Assembly: GCF_001457475.1 (NCBI RefSeq)
Contig: NZ_LN831029.1
Location: 3,224,001 to 3,288,000, forward strand
Direction: 5' to 3'
From: Achromobacter xylosoxidans
Lineage (GTDB): Bacteria; Pseudomonadota; Gammaproteobacteria; Burkholderiales; Burkholderiaceae_B
Length of the DNA: 64,000 nucleotides
Shown: in pieces, positions 26,184 to 37,774 of the stretch
How positions within the stretch are numbered: position 1 is the stretch's first letter
Layout: every line of letters begins with the position of its first letter
Position numbers and translations under genes: made by a program
The notes under the pieces: model-generated
Told to the model about the DNA's origin: nothing
Database searches by the model: none
The model's input: the letters and a program-made list of their open reading frames with translations, nothing else

Positions 26184-27725
26184 TCAAATCGGCCCGCCTT
26201 GGGCATAGGGCCGCACGGGCGCCGGCAGCTCGTCCAGCGGCCGGTGCCGCGCCAACTGCGCCAGCACGCCGCGGAACATGTTCCTCCTGCCCGCGGCGTC
26301 GGGCACCCGCCGCACGAACAGGTATTCGAAATGCGCCAGCAAGCGGCGCAGCATGTCGGCGTCCAGCGCCAGCAGGATCTGGCGCAGGTCGTCGGGCAGC
26401 ACCTCGTCGGGCGAGCACAGGAACAGGCCCATCTGCATGCGCGTCAAGGGCTTGGCGCGGTACAGGGCCTCGCTGGCCGCCAGGCATGCCTGGCGATCAT
26501 CCAGGGCCAGCAAGGTGGTGCATTTCAAGACCATCAGGAACACCTGGAATTCGGAACCGGGTTCGGCCAGGCCGATGCCCTGGTCGAAATGCTCGATGGC
26601 TTCCCACAGGCGGCCGCGGTTCAATCGCAACTGGCCCAGCACCGCAAAAGCGGACGCGAACGCGGTGCTGCGCGCGAAGGCCTCTTCGGCCAACGCCTCG
26701 GCCAGCGCCAGGTGGCCGTGGCTGACGAAGCACAGCAGCTTGGCCGCCGCCAGCGCCAGCATCGGATTGGCCCGCACGTGCGGCAGCGCCTGGAACACCA
26801 GCGCCTCGATCTGCGGCTCGAGCTCGGCCGGGACACTGGACAGGTCCAGCACCAGCCGCGCGTACAGGTGCGAGGCCCACATCAGCGCGGTCTGCGGATC
26901 GTCGGGATGCTCGGCGCGCAGTTTCTCCAGTTCGGCCTCCGACTCCAGCCAGCTTTGCGGGGTGCGCGACAGCAGCACCGCGGCACTGTGCAAGCGCAAC
27001 TCGATCGGCTCGTCGGAGGGGCCGGCCACGTCGCCGCGAGCCCGTGCCAGGCTGCGCCAGATTTCGCTTTTCAGGCAAGCCGCGAAAGTCGCGGCGGCGG
27101 TCCGGCCGACGTCGGGACCGTCCCCGGGCGCGATGGTCCAGCGCTCGGCGCGCAACGCCGCCCCGCTGGCCGCTTCGCGCAAAACCACCGCGCAATGCAC
27201 GCCGGCCTCGTCCTGGCGCAAACCAACCTCCACCCGGAATGGCGCGCGCGCTTCGGCGGCGGCCGCCAGCGACAACAGGCTGACGCCCCGCTCGCTCGGC
27301 AGGCGCGCCCGCAATGCCGCGGCCAGGTCCGTCAGGAAGGCTCGCACCCGCGGCTCGGCGCGCAAGGCCTCGGGGCCGGCCGCCGGCCCGATGGCGACAT
27401 AGACGTCGCCGCCCGGCCCCGGCTCGGCCGCGGCGATCCAGCTGTAGCCTTCGCCGTAGCTGGTGGCGATGAAACGGGGCGCGCGCGCGGAATCGCCGAG
27501 CTTGGCGCGCAGGCGATTGATCAACAGGTCGACGCTGCGCTCGAGGGCGTCGCTGTCACCGCGCTGGGTCACGTCCAGCAGGCGCTGGCGCGGCAGGATC
27601 TGGCCCACGTGTCCGGTCAACAAGGCCAGCGCGGCACTTTCGACGGGCGTGAAGTGCACCGTCCTGCCATCGGTACCGCTGGCATAGCGGAACTTCGGAT
27701 CGAACAACAGATTGCCAAACCGCAT
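26184..27725 (-). CDS. Winged-helix transcriptional regulator with helical C-terminal half (HilA/CadC-like layout)
   Basis: The 513-aa protein begins with an OmpR-type winged helix (residues about 1-95: RTVHFTPVESAALALLTGHVGQILPRQRLLDV, RSVDLLINRLRAKLGD, TSYGEGYSW). A middle part of about 130 residues is followed by alpha-helical repeats of TPR appearance (LEKLRAEHPDDPQTALMWASHLYARL, AFAVLGQLRLNRGRLWEAIEHFDQGIGL). No membrane helix or receiver domain is seen, so the layout is like HilA rather than CadC. GGAGAG lies 6 nt before the chosen ATG. Target and signal are unknown; the left neighbour is the ilvA leader, 32 nt away. Confidence 0.75.
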   Translation of the reverse strand: MRFGNLLFDPKFRYASGTDGRTVHFTPVESAALALLTGHVGQILPRQRLLDVTQRGDSDALERSVDLLINRLRAKLGDSARAPRFIATSYGEGYSWIAAAEPGPGGDVYVAIGPAAGPEALRAEPRVRAFLTDLAAALRARLPSERGVSLLSLAAAAEARAPFRVEVGLRQDEAGVHCAVVLREAASGAALRAERWTIAPGDGPDVGRTAAATFAACLKSEIWRSLARARGDVAGPSDEPIELRLHSAAVLLSRTPQSWLESEAELEKLRAEHPDDPQTALMWASHLYARLVLDLSSVPAELEPQIEALVFQALPHVRANPMLALAAAKLLCFVSHGHLALAEALAEEAFARSTAFASAFAVLGQLRLNRGRLWEAIEHFDQGIGLAEPGSEFQVFLMVLKCTTLLALDDRQACLAASEALYRAKPLTRMQMGLFLCSPDEVLPDDLRQILLALDADMLRRLLAHFEYLFVRRVPDAAGRRNMFRGVLAQLARHRPLDELPAPVRPYAQGGPI

Positions 27726-30399
<2,674 letters not shown>

Positions 30400-30433
30400 G
30401 CCCCCCGCCCCGGGCCGCCTGGCCCGGTGGCGC

Positions 30434-30475
30434 AAAAAAAGCCGGCGGTTCCGCAAGGAGCCGTCGGCTTTTTCT
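30434..30475 (+). terminator. Intrinsic terminator after isocitrate dehydrogenase gene
   Basis: A 13-bp stem (30440-30452 with 30457-30469, two G-T wobbles) is capped by a GCAA tetraloop, preceded by an A-run and followed by TTTTC. It may also serve the convergent DedA gene. Confidence 0.9.
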
Positions 30476-30551
30476 TTGTTCCGGGATGCCGGGCCGCAGG
30501 CGGGGCCCGTCCCGGCATCCCGCTCTCGACCCGTGCCCCGCCGCGCGCTGC

Positions 30552-31193
30552 TCAGGTCTGCGACACCCTGCGCATCCGTCGCATCTGCAGCCACTGCAGC
30601 GCCACGGGAACCAGCGACAGCCCGATGATGATGACCGACACCCAATGCAGGTTGGCGCGCACCCAGGTGATGGAGCCGAGCCAGTAGCCCGCCAGCAGCA
30701 TCAAGCCGCACCAGGCAATGGCGCCGACCACGTTGTAGATGAAGAAAGTGCGGCGCGGCATCTGCGACAGCCCCGCCACGAATGGCGCCAGGGTGCGCAC
30801 GATGGGCACGAAGCGCGCCACCGTGATGGTCATGGCGCCGTAGCGGGCGAAATAATCGCGCGCCCGTTTCAGGTGATCCGGCTTGACCCAGCGGCTATGC
30901 GCCAGCTTCTGGCCCCAGCGCGACGAGGCAATGGCATAGTTGAGCGCGTCGCCGGCAATGGCGGCCGCCGTGATGGCCGCCAACGACGCCAGCGGGTCGA
31001 TGCCCGCCAGCCCCAGGAACGCGCCGGCCGCGAACAGCAGCGAATCGCCCGGCAGGAACGGCATCACCACCAAGCCGGTCTCGATAAACACGATGGCGGC
31101 GATGATGCAGGTGCCCAGCACCCAGTTCTGCGCCAGCAGCGCCATCAGGCCCTGCTCGCTGGTCAACCACGCAAACATCTCGGTAATGCTCAT
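30552..31193 (-). CDS. DedA-family inner-membrane protein
   Basis: The 213-aa protein has the DedA/SNARE-associated core: FIETGLVVMPFLPGDSLLFAAG, GDALNYAIASSRWG and FARYGAMTITVARFVPIVRTLAPFVAGLSQM, with the conserved arginines and re-entrant loops. Family members act in envelope lipid transport (undecaprenyl phosphate or phosphatidylethanolamine recycling) and proton-dependent stress resistance. It lies 133 nt downstream of the FetB-type gene on the same strand and converges with icd. Confidence 0.93.
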   Translation of the reverse strand: MSITEMFAWLTSEQGLMALLAQNWVLGTCIIAAIVFIETGLVVMPFLPGDSLLFAAGAFLGLAGIDPLASLAAITAAAIAGDALNYAIASSRWGQKLAHSRWVKPDHLKRARDYFARYGAMTITVARFVPIVRTLAPFVAGLSQMPRRTFFIYNVVGAIAWCGLMLLAGYWLGSITWVRANLHWVSVIIIGLSLVPVALQWLQMRRMRRVSQT

Positions 31194-31326
31194 ACGGATC
31201 CCGCCCTTCTTTTTTCATGGCCGGTGGCGCCGGCCGCGTCATGGATGAAGGGTCGCAGTATGCAGCGGGCCGCGTCGATATTTCATCAAATCCGGGCGCC
31301 GCCGACGAGACAGCCGCGGGCGCCGC

Positions 31327-32127
31327 TCAGCGCTCGGCCATCAACCGATCGAGCCGCAGCCGGCCGCGCTCGTCCGTCAGCCGCCGCATGGCGCCATAGG
31401 CCGCGCCCATGGCCGCCATGCCGCTGGCGCCGCACAGCAGGAACATCAGCAGGATCTGGTACTTGGCCGCATCGATCGGGTCCATGCCGGCGATGATCTG
31501 GCCGGTCATGATGCCAGGCAGCGTGATGATGCCGGCCGCCGACATCTGGTTGATGCTGGGCACGATGCCGCGCCGCACCGACTCGCGCAGCAACGCCGCG
31601 AAGGCCTGGTGCGCGGTCGCGCCCAGCGACAGGCGCGCCTCGATCGCCAGCTTGTCGCGGCGCACGCCCGACAGCACCCCGTCCAGCGCCAGGCTGGCGG
31701 CATTGAGCACGCTGCCCAGCACGATGCCGACCAGCGCAATGGTATAGCGCGGGTCGTACCAGGGTTCCGGGCGCAGCGCGGTACTGAGGATGAACAGCGC
31801 GGTGACCACCGTGGTGGCCACCACCGCCATCGTGCCCACGTGCCCGTTGCCGTGGCCGGCCAGCCGCCCCTTGGGCCGGGCCGCGACCTCGCGCGCCGCC
31901 AGCGCCATCATCACCGCCACCACCAGCGCGGTCAGCCAGGGCGCCGCGTGCGCGAACACGATACGCAGGATATGGCCGACCAGCAGCAGCTGGACCACGG
32001 TGCGCAGCGCCGCCCACAGCACCTGGCGCTGCAGGTTCAAGCGCAACGCGAACGAAATGCCGGCCGACAGCAGCACCAGCAGCGAGGCGATGACCAGGTC
32101 CAGCGTCTCCAGCTTGATCACGTCCAT
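31327..32127 (-). CDS. fetB: FetB/YbbM-family iron export permease (UPF0014)
   Basis: The 266-aa membrane protein has about seven hydrophobic segments and the family blocks LRTVVQLLLVGHILR, VALVGIVLGSVLNAASLALD-like IALVGIVLGSVL, EARLSLGATAHQA and INQMSAAGIITLPGIMTGQIIAGMDP. FetAB exports iron and protects against oxidative stress in E. coli. It starts 10 nt inside the FetA-type ATPase gene, so translation should be coupled. The name rests on family resemblance; homologues with unknown substrates exist. Confidence 0.85.
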   Translation of the reverse strand: MDVIKLETLDLVIASLLVLLSAGISFALRLNLQRQVLWAALRTVVQLLLVGHILRIVFAHAAPWLTALVVAVMMALAAREVAARPKGRLAGHGNGHVGTMAVVATTVVTALFILSTALRPEPWYDPRYTIALVGIVLGSVLNAASLALDGVLSGVRRDKLAIEARLSLGATAHQAFAALLRESVRRGIVPSINQMSAAGIITLPGIMTGQIIAGMDPIDAAKYQILLMFLLCGASGMAAMGAAYGAMRRLTDERGRLRLDRLMAER

Positions 32128-32732
32128 TGCGGCTCCAGCTTGCCCTGCTCCATGCGCCAGCCGCGCCTTCCCATGCGGCGCGCCTGCTCGGGATTGTGGG
32201 TGACCATGAGGATGGCCGCGCCACCCTCCAGATAGCGGCGCAGTTCGGCCTCGACGCGCGCCGTGGCCTCGGGATCCAGCGCCGCCGTGGGCTCGTCCAG
32301 CAGCAAAGCCCGCGGCGCCTGCGCCAAGGCCCGCGCCAGGGCGGCGCGCTGGCGTTCGCCGGTGGACAGCTCCTGCACCAGGGCGTCCATTTTTTCCGGC
32401 GCCAGGCCCAGGCGCTGCAACAGTTCGGTGGCCAGGGTCCGGTCGGCGAAATGCCGCGCGACGCGGTCGTCCCACCAGCCGGCCTCGGCCTGGCAATAGG
32501 TCACCTGGCGGCGCCATTGCCAACCGCGCATGCCGGAACGCGGCGCGCCGTCCAATTCGACTTCGCCATGGCCCGGATCGAGATCGGCGACCTGGCGCAA
32601 CAGCAGCGACTTGCCCGACCCCGAAGGGCCGGTGATGGCGGCGCATTCGCCCGCCGCCAGATCCAGGCTGACGGGCGCCAGGCGTTCGCTGTAGACGCCG
32701 CGCAGCCTGAGCACGGGAGGTTTCTGTGACAT
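32118..32732 (-). CDS. fetA: FetA/YbbL-family ABC ATPase
   Basis: The roughly 204-aa minimal ABC subunit has Walker A GPSGSGKS, signature LSTGERQR (Ser-Thr-Gly variant, as in YbbL), Walker B LLLDEPTAALD and switch histidine MVTHNPEQA. Its short length and partner identify the FetAB type. Start MSQKPP is preferred; an ATG four codons upstream at 32744 is equally possible because neither has a clear ribosome binding site. It is divergent from the alcaligin operon, 392 nt away, which places a presumed iron exporter beside iron uptake. Confidence 0.85.
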   Translation of the reverse strand: MSQKPPVLRLRGVYSERLAPVSLDLAAGECAAITGPSGSGKSLLLRQVADLDPGHGEVELDGAPRSGMRGWQWRRQVTYCQAEAGWWDDRVARHFADRTLATELLQRLGLAPEKMDALVQELSTGERQRAALARALAQAPRALLLDEPTAALDPEATARVEAELRRYLEGGAAILMVTHNPEQARRMGRRGWRMEQGKLEPQWT

Positions 32733-32815
32733 GGCGGCAAGCATAACCCGCGCGCGCCAGGCATATGCGCGGCGCCGCGGCGCGCCCTCGATGCCCTCTC
32801 GGGTCCATGCATGAG

Positions 32816-32851
32816 CTTATGCGTTTCGGCCATGTCCCTATGCGCTTTGCC
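32816..32851 (+). promoter_or_regulatory. Candidate AlcR-binding direct repeat upstream of alcA
   Basis: Two direct repeats (32816-32831 and 32837-32852) share 11 of 16 positions around TATGCG-TT and are exactly 21 bp apart, two helical turns. This is the geometry of AraC-family sites. They lie about 75 bp upstream of the Fur-box-like site. AlcR is known to activate alcA in Bordetella; the link to this repeat is inference. Confidence 0.5.
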
Positions 32852-32928
32852 ACCCTGCATATGGGCGCCGCCTCGGTGGCTGTGGCAATGCTTCGCCGCA
32901 AAAAACCATTTGCTAGAGTGTCTGTATT

Positions 32929-32947
32929 GCAAATGAAAATCATACCT
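32929..32947 (+). promoter_or_regulatory. Fur-box-like site upstream of alcA
   Basis: This 19-bp stretch matches 12 of 19 positions of the Fur consensus, with an uninterrupted AATGA core and AATCAT half. It lies 178 nt before the alcA start in an AT-rich island and would give iron repression of the alcaligin operon. The rest of the 392-nt gap (32733-33124) holds no gene that I can see. Confidence 0.65.
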
Positions 32948-33124
32948 ACACAGATGTTCAATTCATGCAATACCGGCGATGGAAATTCTTTGTTGTTGCA
33001 GTGGACCGACGGACCGACGAGCCGCTCGCGTCCCGTTCCGCCTGACTAGCCGGCCCTGTTCCGAGTATGCCCTGCCCCGGGCATCGTCCGTGCAACGAGA
33101 GACTCCGCAAAAGGCGTAACCATC

Positions 33125-34522
33125 ATGAACCGTGAAATCTATGACTTCGTCGCGATCGGCCTAGGCCCTTTCAACCTCAGCCTGGCCTGCCTGTCGGCGC
33201 CCTTGCCCGGCGTGCGCGCCCTGTTCCTCGACAAGAAACCCGGCTTCGACTGGCATCCGGGCATGCTGATCGAGGCCTCCACGCTGCAGAACCCGTTCCT
33301 GGCGGACCTGGTCAGCCTGGCCGATCCGCGCAGCGAATACAGCTACCTGAACTACTGCAAGCAGACCGGCCGCATCTACTCGTACTACATGCGCGAGAAC
33401 CACTACCTGACGCGCGCTGAGTACAACCGCTATTGCAAATGGGTGGCCGCGCGCCTGCCGAACCTGCGCTTCAACAGCGACGTGCAGAGCGTGCTGCATG
33501 ACCCCGAGACCGACACCTACCTGGTCACCGGCCAGCACAGCGTCAATGGCGAACGCTTCATGGTCCGCTGCCGCAAGCTGGTGCTGGGCCTGGGGTCGCA
33601 GCCGGTGCTGCCGCCCTGCTGCGACCGGCGCGAAGCGCCCTACATCCACAGCGCCGACTATCTGCGGCACAAGGAACAGCTGCAACGACGGACGTCGATC
33701 ACCATCGTGGGTAGCGGCCAGAGCGCGGCCGAGGTGTTCCACGACCTGCTGCGCGACAGCGACGAACACGACTACAGCCTGGCCTGGATCACCCGTTCGC
33801 CGCGCTTTTTCCAGATGGAGAACACCAAGCTCACGCTGGAACTGATTTCCCCCGACTACACCAATTATTTCTACGACCTGCCCGAGGCTCGCCGCCGCCA
33901 GATCCTGGCCGAGCAGAGCAGCCTGTACAAGGGCATCAACGCGTCGCTGATCAACCAGATCTACGACCTGCTCGATGAAAGGATCCACAACGGCGACAAC
34001 CGCTACACGCTGCTGACCAATGCCGAATTGCGCGGCAGCCGCCATGACCGCGGCACCGGCCGCTACCAGCTGGAATTCCGCCACGTCGATACCGGCCAGC
34101 CGTTCTCGCATTCGACCGATGGCCTGGTGCTGGCCACCGGCTATGCGCGCAGCATCCCCAGCTGCGTCAATCCCATCCACGACCGCATCGCCTGGGCCGA
34201 CGATGGCGGCTACCGCATCGCGCGCAACTACACCATCGACCATGGCGGCAACGAGATCTTCGTGCAGAACAGCGGCCTGCTCAGCCATGGCGTCACCAAT
34301 CCGGACCTGGGCTTCTGCTGCTACCGCAACTCGCAGATCCTGCGCGAACTGACCGGCCACGAGCATTACGCCATCGAACCGCGCACCGCCTTGCAGGATT
34401 TCCGTCCGCCGGCCGGCGGCGTGCTGGCGCATCGCGCGGCGCAAGCGGCGCCGGCGTGCCGCGGCGGCGTGGCGCCGGAACTGATGCCCCTGCTGGACGG
34501 CCATCGCGCCGCCACGGTCTGA
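33125..34522 (+). CDS. alcA: Alcaligin biosynthesis monooxygenase (diamine N-hydroxylase)
   Basis: The 465-aa FAD/NADPH enzyme belongs to the IucD/PvdA N-hydroxylating family. It shows the FAD motif FVAIGLGPFNLSLA, the substrate region PGMLIEASTLQNPFLADLVS, the NADPH motif ITIVGSGQSAAEVFHDL, and ATGYARSIPS near the C terminus. AlcA of Bordetella N-hydroxylates putrescine as the first step to the hydroxamate siderophore alcaligin. It is the first gene of the alc operon, preceded by the Fur and AlcR site candidates. The last 30 residues are Ala/Arg-rich and not conserved in the family. Confidence 0.96.
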   Translation: MNREIYDFVAIGLGPFNLSLACLSAPLPGVRALFLDKKPGFDWHPGMLIEASTLQNPFLADLVSLADPRSEYSYLNYCKQTGRIYSYYMRENHYLTRAEYNRYCKWVAARLPNLRFNSDVQSVLHDPETDTYLVTGQHSVNGERFMVRCRKLVLGLGSQPVLPPCCDRREAPYIHSADYLRHKEQLQRRTSITIVGSGQSAAEVFHDLLRDSDEHDYSLAWITRSPRFFQMENTKLTLELISPDYTNYFYDLPEARRRQILAEQSSLYKGINASLINQIYDLLDERIHNGDNRYTLLTNAELRGSRHDRGTGRYQLEFRHVDTGQPFSHSTDGLVLATGYARSIPSCVNPIHDRIAWADDGGYRIARNYTIDHGGNEIFVQNSGLLSHGVTNPDLGFCCYRNSQILRELTGHEHYAIEPRTALQDFRPPAGGVLAHRAAQAAPACRGGVAPELMPLLDGHRAATV

Positions 34523-34539
34523 TACCCCGGGAGCCCGCC

Positions 34540-35145
34540 ATGATCACCATGACCGCCGCCTTCCTGGGCGAGATCGACCGCCAGGCGCGCAGCCACTATG
34601 ACGAGGGCGCGGGCCTGGCGCTGCGGCCGCTCGATCCCGCCGCCGATGCCGCGCTGCTGCGCCAGTGGTTCGCGATGGACTACGCCCGTTTCTGGTCGAT
34701 GCAGACCTTCACCGAAGCGCAGGTGCGCGAGTTCTACGAAGCGCTGACCGACAGCGGCCACGCCGGCGCCTGGCTCGGCAGCCACGACGGCCGCCCCGCT
34801 TTCCTGGTCGAGTGCTACGACCCCGCCCACGACCAGGTCGGCGAGCACTACCCGGTGCGCCCCGGCGACCTCGGCATGCACATCTTCATCGGCCCGCCGC
34901 GCGTGCGCATCCCGAATTTCAGCCGCAACGTGCTGGCCTTCGTGATGCGCTTCATGTTCGACCGCCTCCAGGCCCGGCGCGTGGTGGTGGAACCCGACAG
35001 CAACAACAGCAAGATCCATGCGCTCAACCTGGCCATGGGTTTTGTCTACGCCGGCCAGGCGCGTTTTCGCGAGAAGACCGCCAGCATCGCCTTCTGCACC
35101 CGGCAGCAATTTGAACAGGCCCAACTCCAGGAGTCTTCCCTATGA
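34540..35145 (+). CDS. alcB: Alcaligin biosynthesis N-acyltransferase (IucB-type GNAT)
   Basis: The 201-aa acyltransferase transfers a succinyl group from CoA to the N-hydroxylated diamine. It has the IucB/siderophore GNAT pattern: LAL-RPLDPAADAALLRQWF, RPAFLVECYDPAHD-VGEHY, GDLGMHIFIGPP, RRVVVEPDSNNSKIHALNLAMGF. GGGAG precedes the ATG; a second ATG three codons on is possible. The stop overlaps the alcC start by 4 nt. Confidence 0.93.
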   Translation: MITMTAAFLGEIDRQARSHYDEGAGLALRPLDPAADAALLRQWFAMDYARFWSMQTFTEAQVREFYEALTDSGHAGAWLGSHDGRPAFLVECYDPAHDQVGEHYPVRPGDLGMHIFIGPPRVRIPNFSRNVLAFVMRFMFDRLQARRVVVEPDSNNSKIHALNLAMGFVYAGQARFREKTASIAFCTRQQFEQAQLQESSL

Positions 35146-36989
35146 GCACCCAGCCCCATCCCGCCCAGATCGCCAGCCACCTCGCTCCCGAGGTCTGGGA
35201 CAAAGTGAACCGCCTGCTGGTGAAGAAGGCCATCTCGGAATATGCCCACGAATGGCTGCTGGAGCCCGAACGGCTCGGCCCCGCCGAGGCGCCCGGCTTT
35301 GACCGCTACCGCCTGGTGCTGGCCGACGGCCATGCCGAATACCAGTTCGACGCGCAGCTGATGGCCATGCGCCACTGGCGCATCCCGGCCGAGTCCATCA
35401 GCAAGACCATGGCCGGCACGCCCGCGCCGCTGGACGCGCTGCAGTTCGTCATCGAGATCCGCGACAAGCTCGGCATGCCCGAGGACCGCCTGCCGATCTA
35501 CCTGGACGAGATCACCAGCACGCTGCACGGCAGCGCCTACAAGCACACCCGCGCCGCGCCCGCGGCCGCCGAATTGGCGCTGGCCGATTACCAGACCATC
35601 GAGACCTCGATGATCGAGGGCCACCCCAGCTTCGTGGCCAACAACGGCCGCCTGGGCTTCGACGCCGAAGACTACCACGTCTACGCCCCGGAGTGCGCCA
35701 GCCCGATCCGCGTGATGTGGCTCGCGGTGCACAAGGACAACGCCCACTTCGCCTGCCTGTCGACCATGGACTACGACAGCCTGCTGCGCGACGAACTGGG
35801 CGCCGACACCGTCGCCCGCCACACGCAGACGCTGCGCGATCAGGGCCTGGACCCGGCCGACTACTTCCTCATGCCGTCGCACCCGTGGCAGTGGTTCAAC
35901 AAATTGTCGCTGGCGTTCGCGCCCTACGTGGCCTCGCGCAAGATCGTGTGCCTGGGCTACGGCGACGATGACTACCTGGCGCAGCAGTCGATCCGCACCT
36001 TCTACAACATCAGCCAGCCGGGCAAGCACTACGTGAAGACCTCGCTGTCGATCCTGAACATGGGCTTCATGCGCGGACTGTCGCCTTACTACATGTCCGG
36101 CACGCCGGCGATCAACGAGTACATCCACGGCCTGATCAACGCCGATCCGTGGCTGCGGGAGAACGGCTTCACCATCTTGCGCGAAGCGGCCTCGCTGGGG
36201 TTCCGCAACTACTACTACGAAGCGGCCATCTCGGTCGACACGCCCTACAAGAAGATGTTCTCGGCGCTGTGGCGCGAGAACCCCACCGCGCTGATCGGCG
36301 CCAACCAGCGCCTGATGACCATGGCCGCGCTGCTGCACGTCGATCCGCAGGGCCGCGCGCTGCTGCCGGAACTGATCCGCGCCTCGGGGCTGGATGCCGC
36401 CGCATGGCTGGAGCGCTACGTCGACGCCTACCTTACGCCGCTGGTGCATTGCTTCTATGCCCACGACCTGGTGTTCATGCCGCACGGCGAGAACGTCATC
36501 CTGGTGGTCCAGGACCACGTGCCGGTGCGCGCCTTCATGAAGGACATCGCCGAGGAATCGTCGATCCTCAACCCGAACGCCGCCCTGCCCGAGAACGCCC
36601 GCCGCCTGGCCGCCGACGTGCCCGAGGAATACAAGCTGCTGACCATCTTCGTGGACGTGTTCGAAGGCTACTTCCGCCATCTGTCCCAGGTGCTGGTCGA
36701 CAACGGCGTGATGGACGAGGACGCCTTCTGGGAACTGGTGGCCGGCCGCATCATCGCCTATCAGGAAGCCCATCCCGAACGCCTGGAGAAGTACCGCCAG
36801 TACGACCTGTTCGCGCCGGAGATGATCCATTCGTGCCTGAACCGCCTGCAGCTGGCCAACAACCTGCAGATGGTCAACCTGGCCGACCCCATCGGCAGCT
36901 TCCAGATGGCGCCCAACCTGGCCAACCCGATTGCCCGCCACCGGCCCCAGTGGCTGGGCCAGGCCGACACCGCGCAGGCGCTTGCGTGA
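35142..36989 (+). CDS. alcC: Alcaligin synthetase (IucA/IucC-family NIS synthetase)
   Basis: The 615-aa enzyme is an NRPS-independent siderophore synthetase that joins and cyclises two hydroxamate units into alcaligin using ATP. It has the IucA/IucC core EGHPSFVANNGRLGFD (nucleotide binding, with HP-S), PSHPWQWFNKL, and the C-terminal FhuF-like/IucC domain with LVHCFYAHDLVFMPHGENVIL. The length is normal for the type C synthetases. It overlaps both neighbours by 4 nt, so the operon is translationally coupled. Confidence 0.97.
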   Translation: MSTQPHPAQIASHLAPEVWDKVNRLLVKKAISEYAHEWLLEPERLGPAEAPGFDRYRLVLADGHAEYQFDAQLMAMRHWRIPAESISKTMAGTPAPLDALQFVIEIRDKLGMPEDRLPIYLDEITSTLHGSAYKHTRAAPAAAELALADYQTIETSMIEGHPSFVANNGRLGFDAEDYHVYAPECASPIRVMWLAVHKDNAHFACLSTMDYDSLLRDELGADTVARHTQTLRDQGLDPADYFLMPSHPWQWFNKLSLAFAPYVASRKIVCLGYGDDDYLAQQSIRTFYNISQPGKHYVKTSLSILNMGFMRGLSPYYMSGTPAINEYIHGLINADPWLRENGFTILREAASLGFRNYYYEAAISVDTPYKKMFSALWRENPTALIGANQRLMTMAALLHVDPQGRALLPELIRASGLDAAAWLERYVDAYLTPLVHCFYAHDLVFMPHGENVILVVQDHVPVRAFMKDIAEESSILNPNAALPENARRLAADVPEEYKLLTIFVDVFEGYFRHLSQVLVDNGVMDEDAFWELVAGRIIAYQEAHPERLEKYRQYDLFAPEMIHSCLNRLQLANNLQMVNLADPIGSFQMAPNLANPIARHRPQWLGQADTAQALA

Positions 36990-37735
36990 ACCGCGACCTG
37001 GACGATCTGCTGGCGCTGACCGGCCGCCTGGTGCCCGGGCTGTCGGGCCAGGTCGCGGCGGCGCCCGGGCCGGGCATCCGCCCGGGCGCCGACAACGCCC
37101 AGGCCATCGCGCGGCTGCGCGATGTCTGGGGGCAGCGCTATCCGGAGGCCGGGCCACACTACCTGGCTTTGCGCTGCTGGGGGTTGCTGATCTGGCAGCC
37201 CGTCTACCTGAGCGTGATCGCCGCGCATCGCAGCGCGATCGTGCCCGACCTGTCGGGCATGATCCAGCCGGTGCCGGACGACGGTTTCATCATCGGCTAC
37301 ACCCTGGAGCGCCATGAACCCTTGCGCGGCGGCCTGCGCCACCGCATGCAGGCCGCCGCCGCACAACTGCGCAATATCTGCGCCACCTTCTACCGCGAAC
37401 TGACCCAGGCGCTGCGGGTGAGTCCGCGCGCCGCCGAGAGCATGCAGGCCGATTGCGTGCTGTATGCCCTGCTGGCCGCGCGTCACGACGACGGCGCCGC
37501 CGCCAACGACTGGGCCCAGCGGCAGGCCATCGAATGGATGGACCTGCTCGGCCTGCGCGGGCGCAGCGGCTACCTGACCTGGCGGCGCGCGGACCTGCCG
37601 GTCATCGCCGTCGATCGGCAGGTCTGCTGCCACTACTTCCGCAGGCGCGACGGCGACTACTGCAGCACCTGCCCCAAATTGGATCTTGCCGAACGCATGA
37701 CCCGGATCGACGCCGAGAGCGCCGTGCCCGCCTGA
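36986..37735 (+). CDS. alcD: AlcD, FhuF-like 2Fe-2S ferric siderophore reductase (inferred role)
   Basis: The 249-aa protein starts with GTG inside the alcC stop (GTGA). Its C terminus carries CC-HYFRRRDGDY-C-ST-C (Cys about 214, 215, 226, 229), exactly the C-C-x10-C-x2-C cluster motif of FhuF-type reductases, which release iron from hydroxamate siderophores in the cytoplasm. The N-terminal 200 residues include GLLIWQPVYLSVIAAH, as in FhuF-like proteins. AlcD is often listed without a function. The sequence argues that it reduces ferric alcaligin after import. Confidence 0.88.
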   Translation: MNRDLDDLLALTGRLVPGLSGQVAAAPGPGIRPGADNAQAIARLRDVWGQRYPEAGPHYLALRCWGLLIWQPVYLSVIAAHRSAIVPDLSGMIQPVPDDGFIIGYTLERHEPLRGGLRHRMQAAAAQLRNICATFYRELTQALRVSPRAAESMQADCVLYALLAARHDDGAAANDWAQRQAIEWMDLLGLRGRSGYLTWRRADLPVIAVDRQVCCHYFRRRDGDYCSTCPKLDLAERMTRIDAESAVPA

Positions 37736-37774
37736 AGGCGGCCGGGCCTTGCGAGACGGCACAAGGAGTCGGAA

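Noticed and set aside
35046..37157. 703-aa minus-strand frame opposite alcC
   Set aside because: Low-complexity Gln/Val/His-rich product without motifs, antisense to a certain gene.
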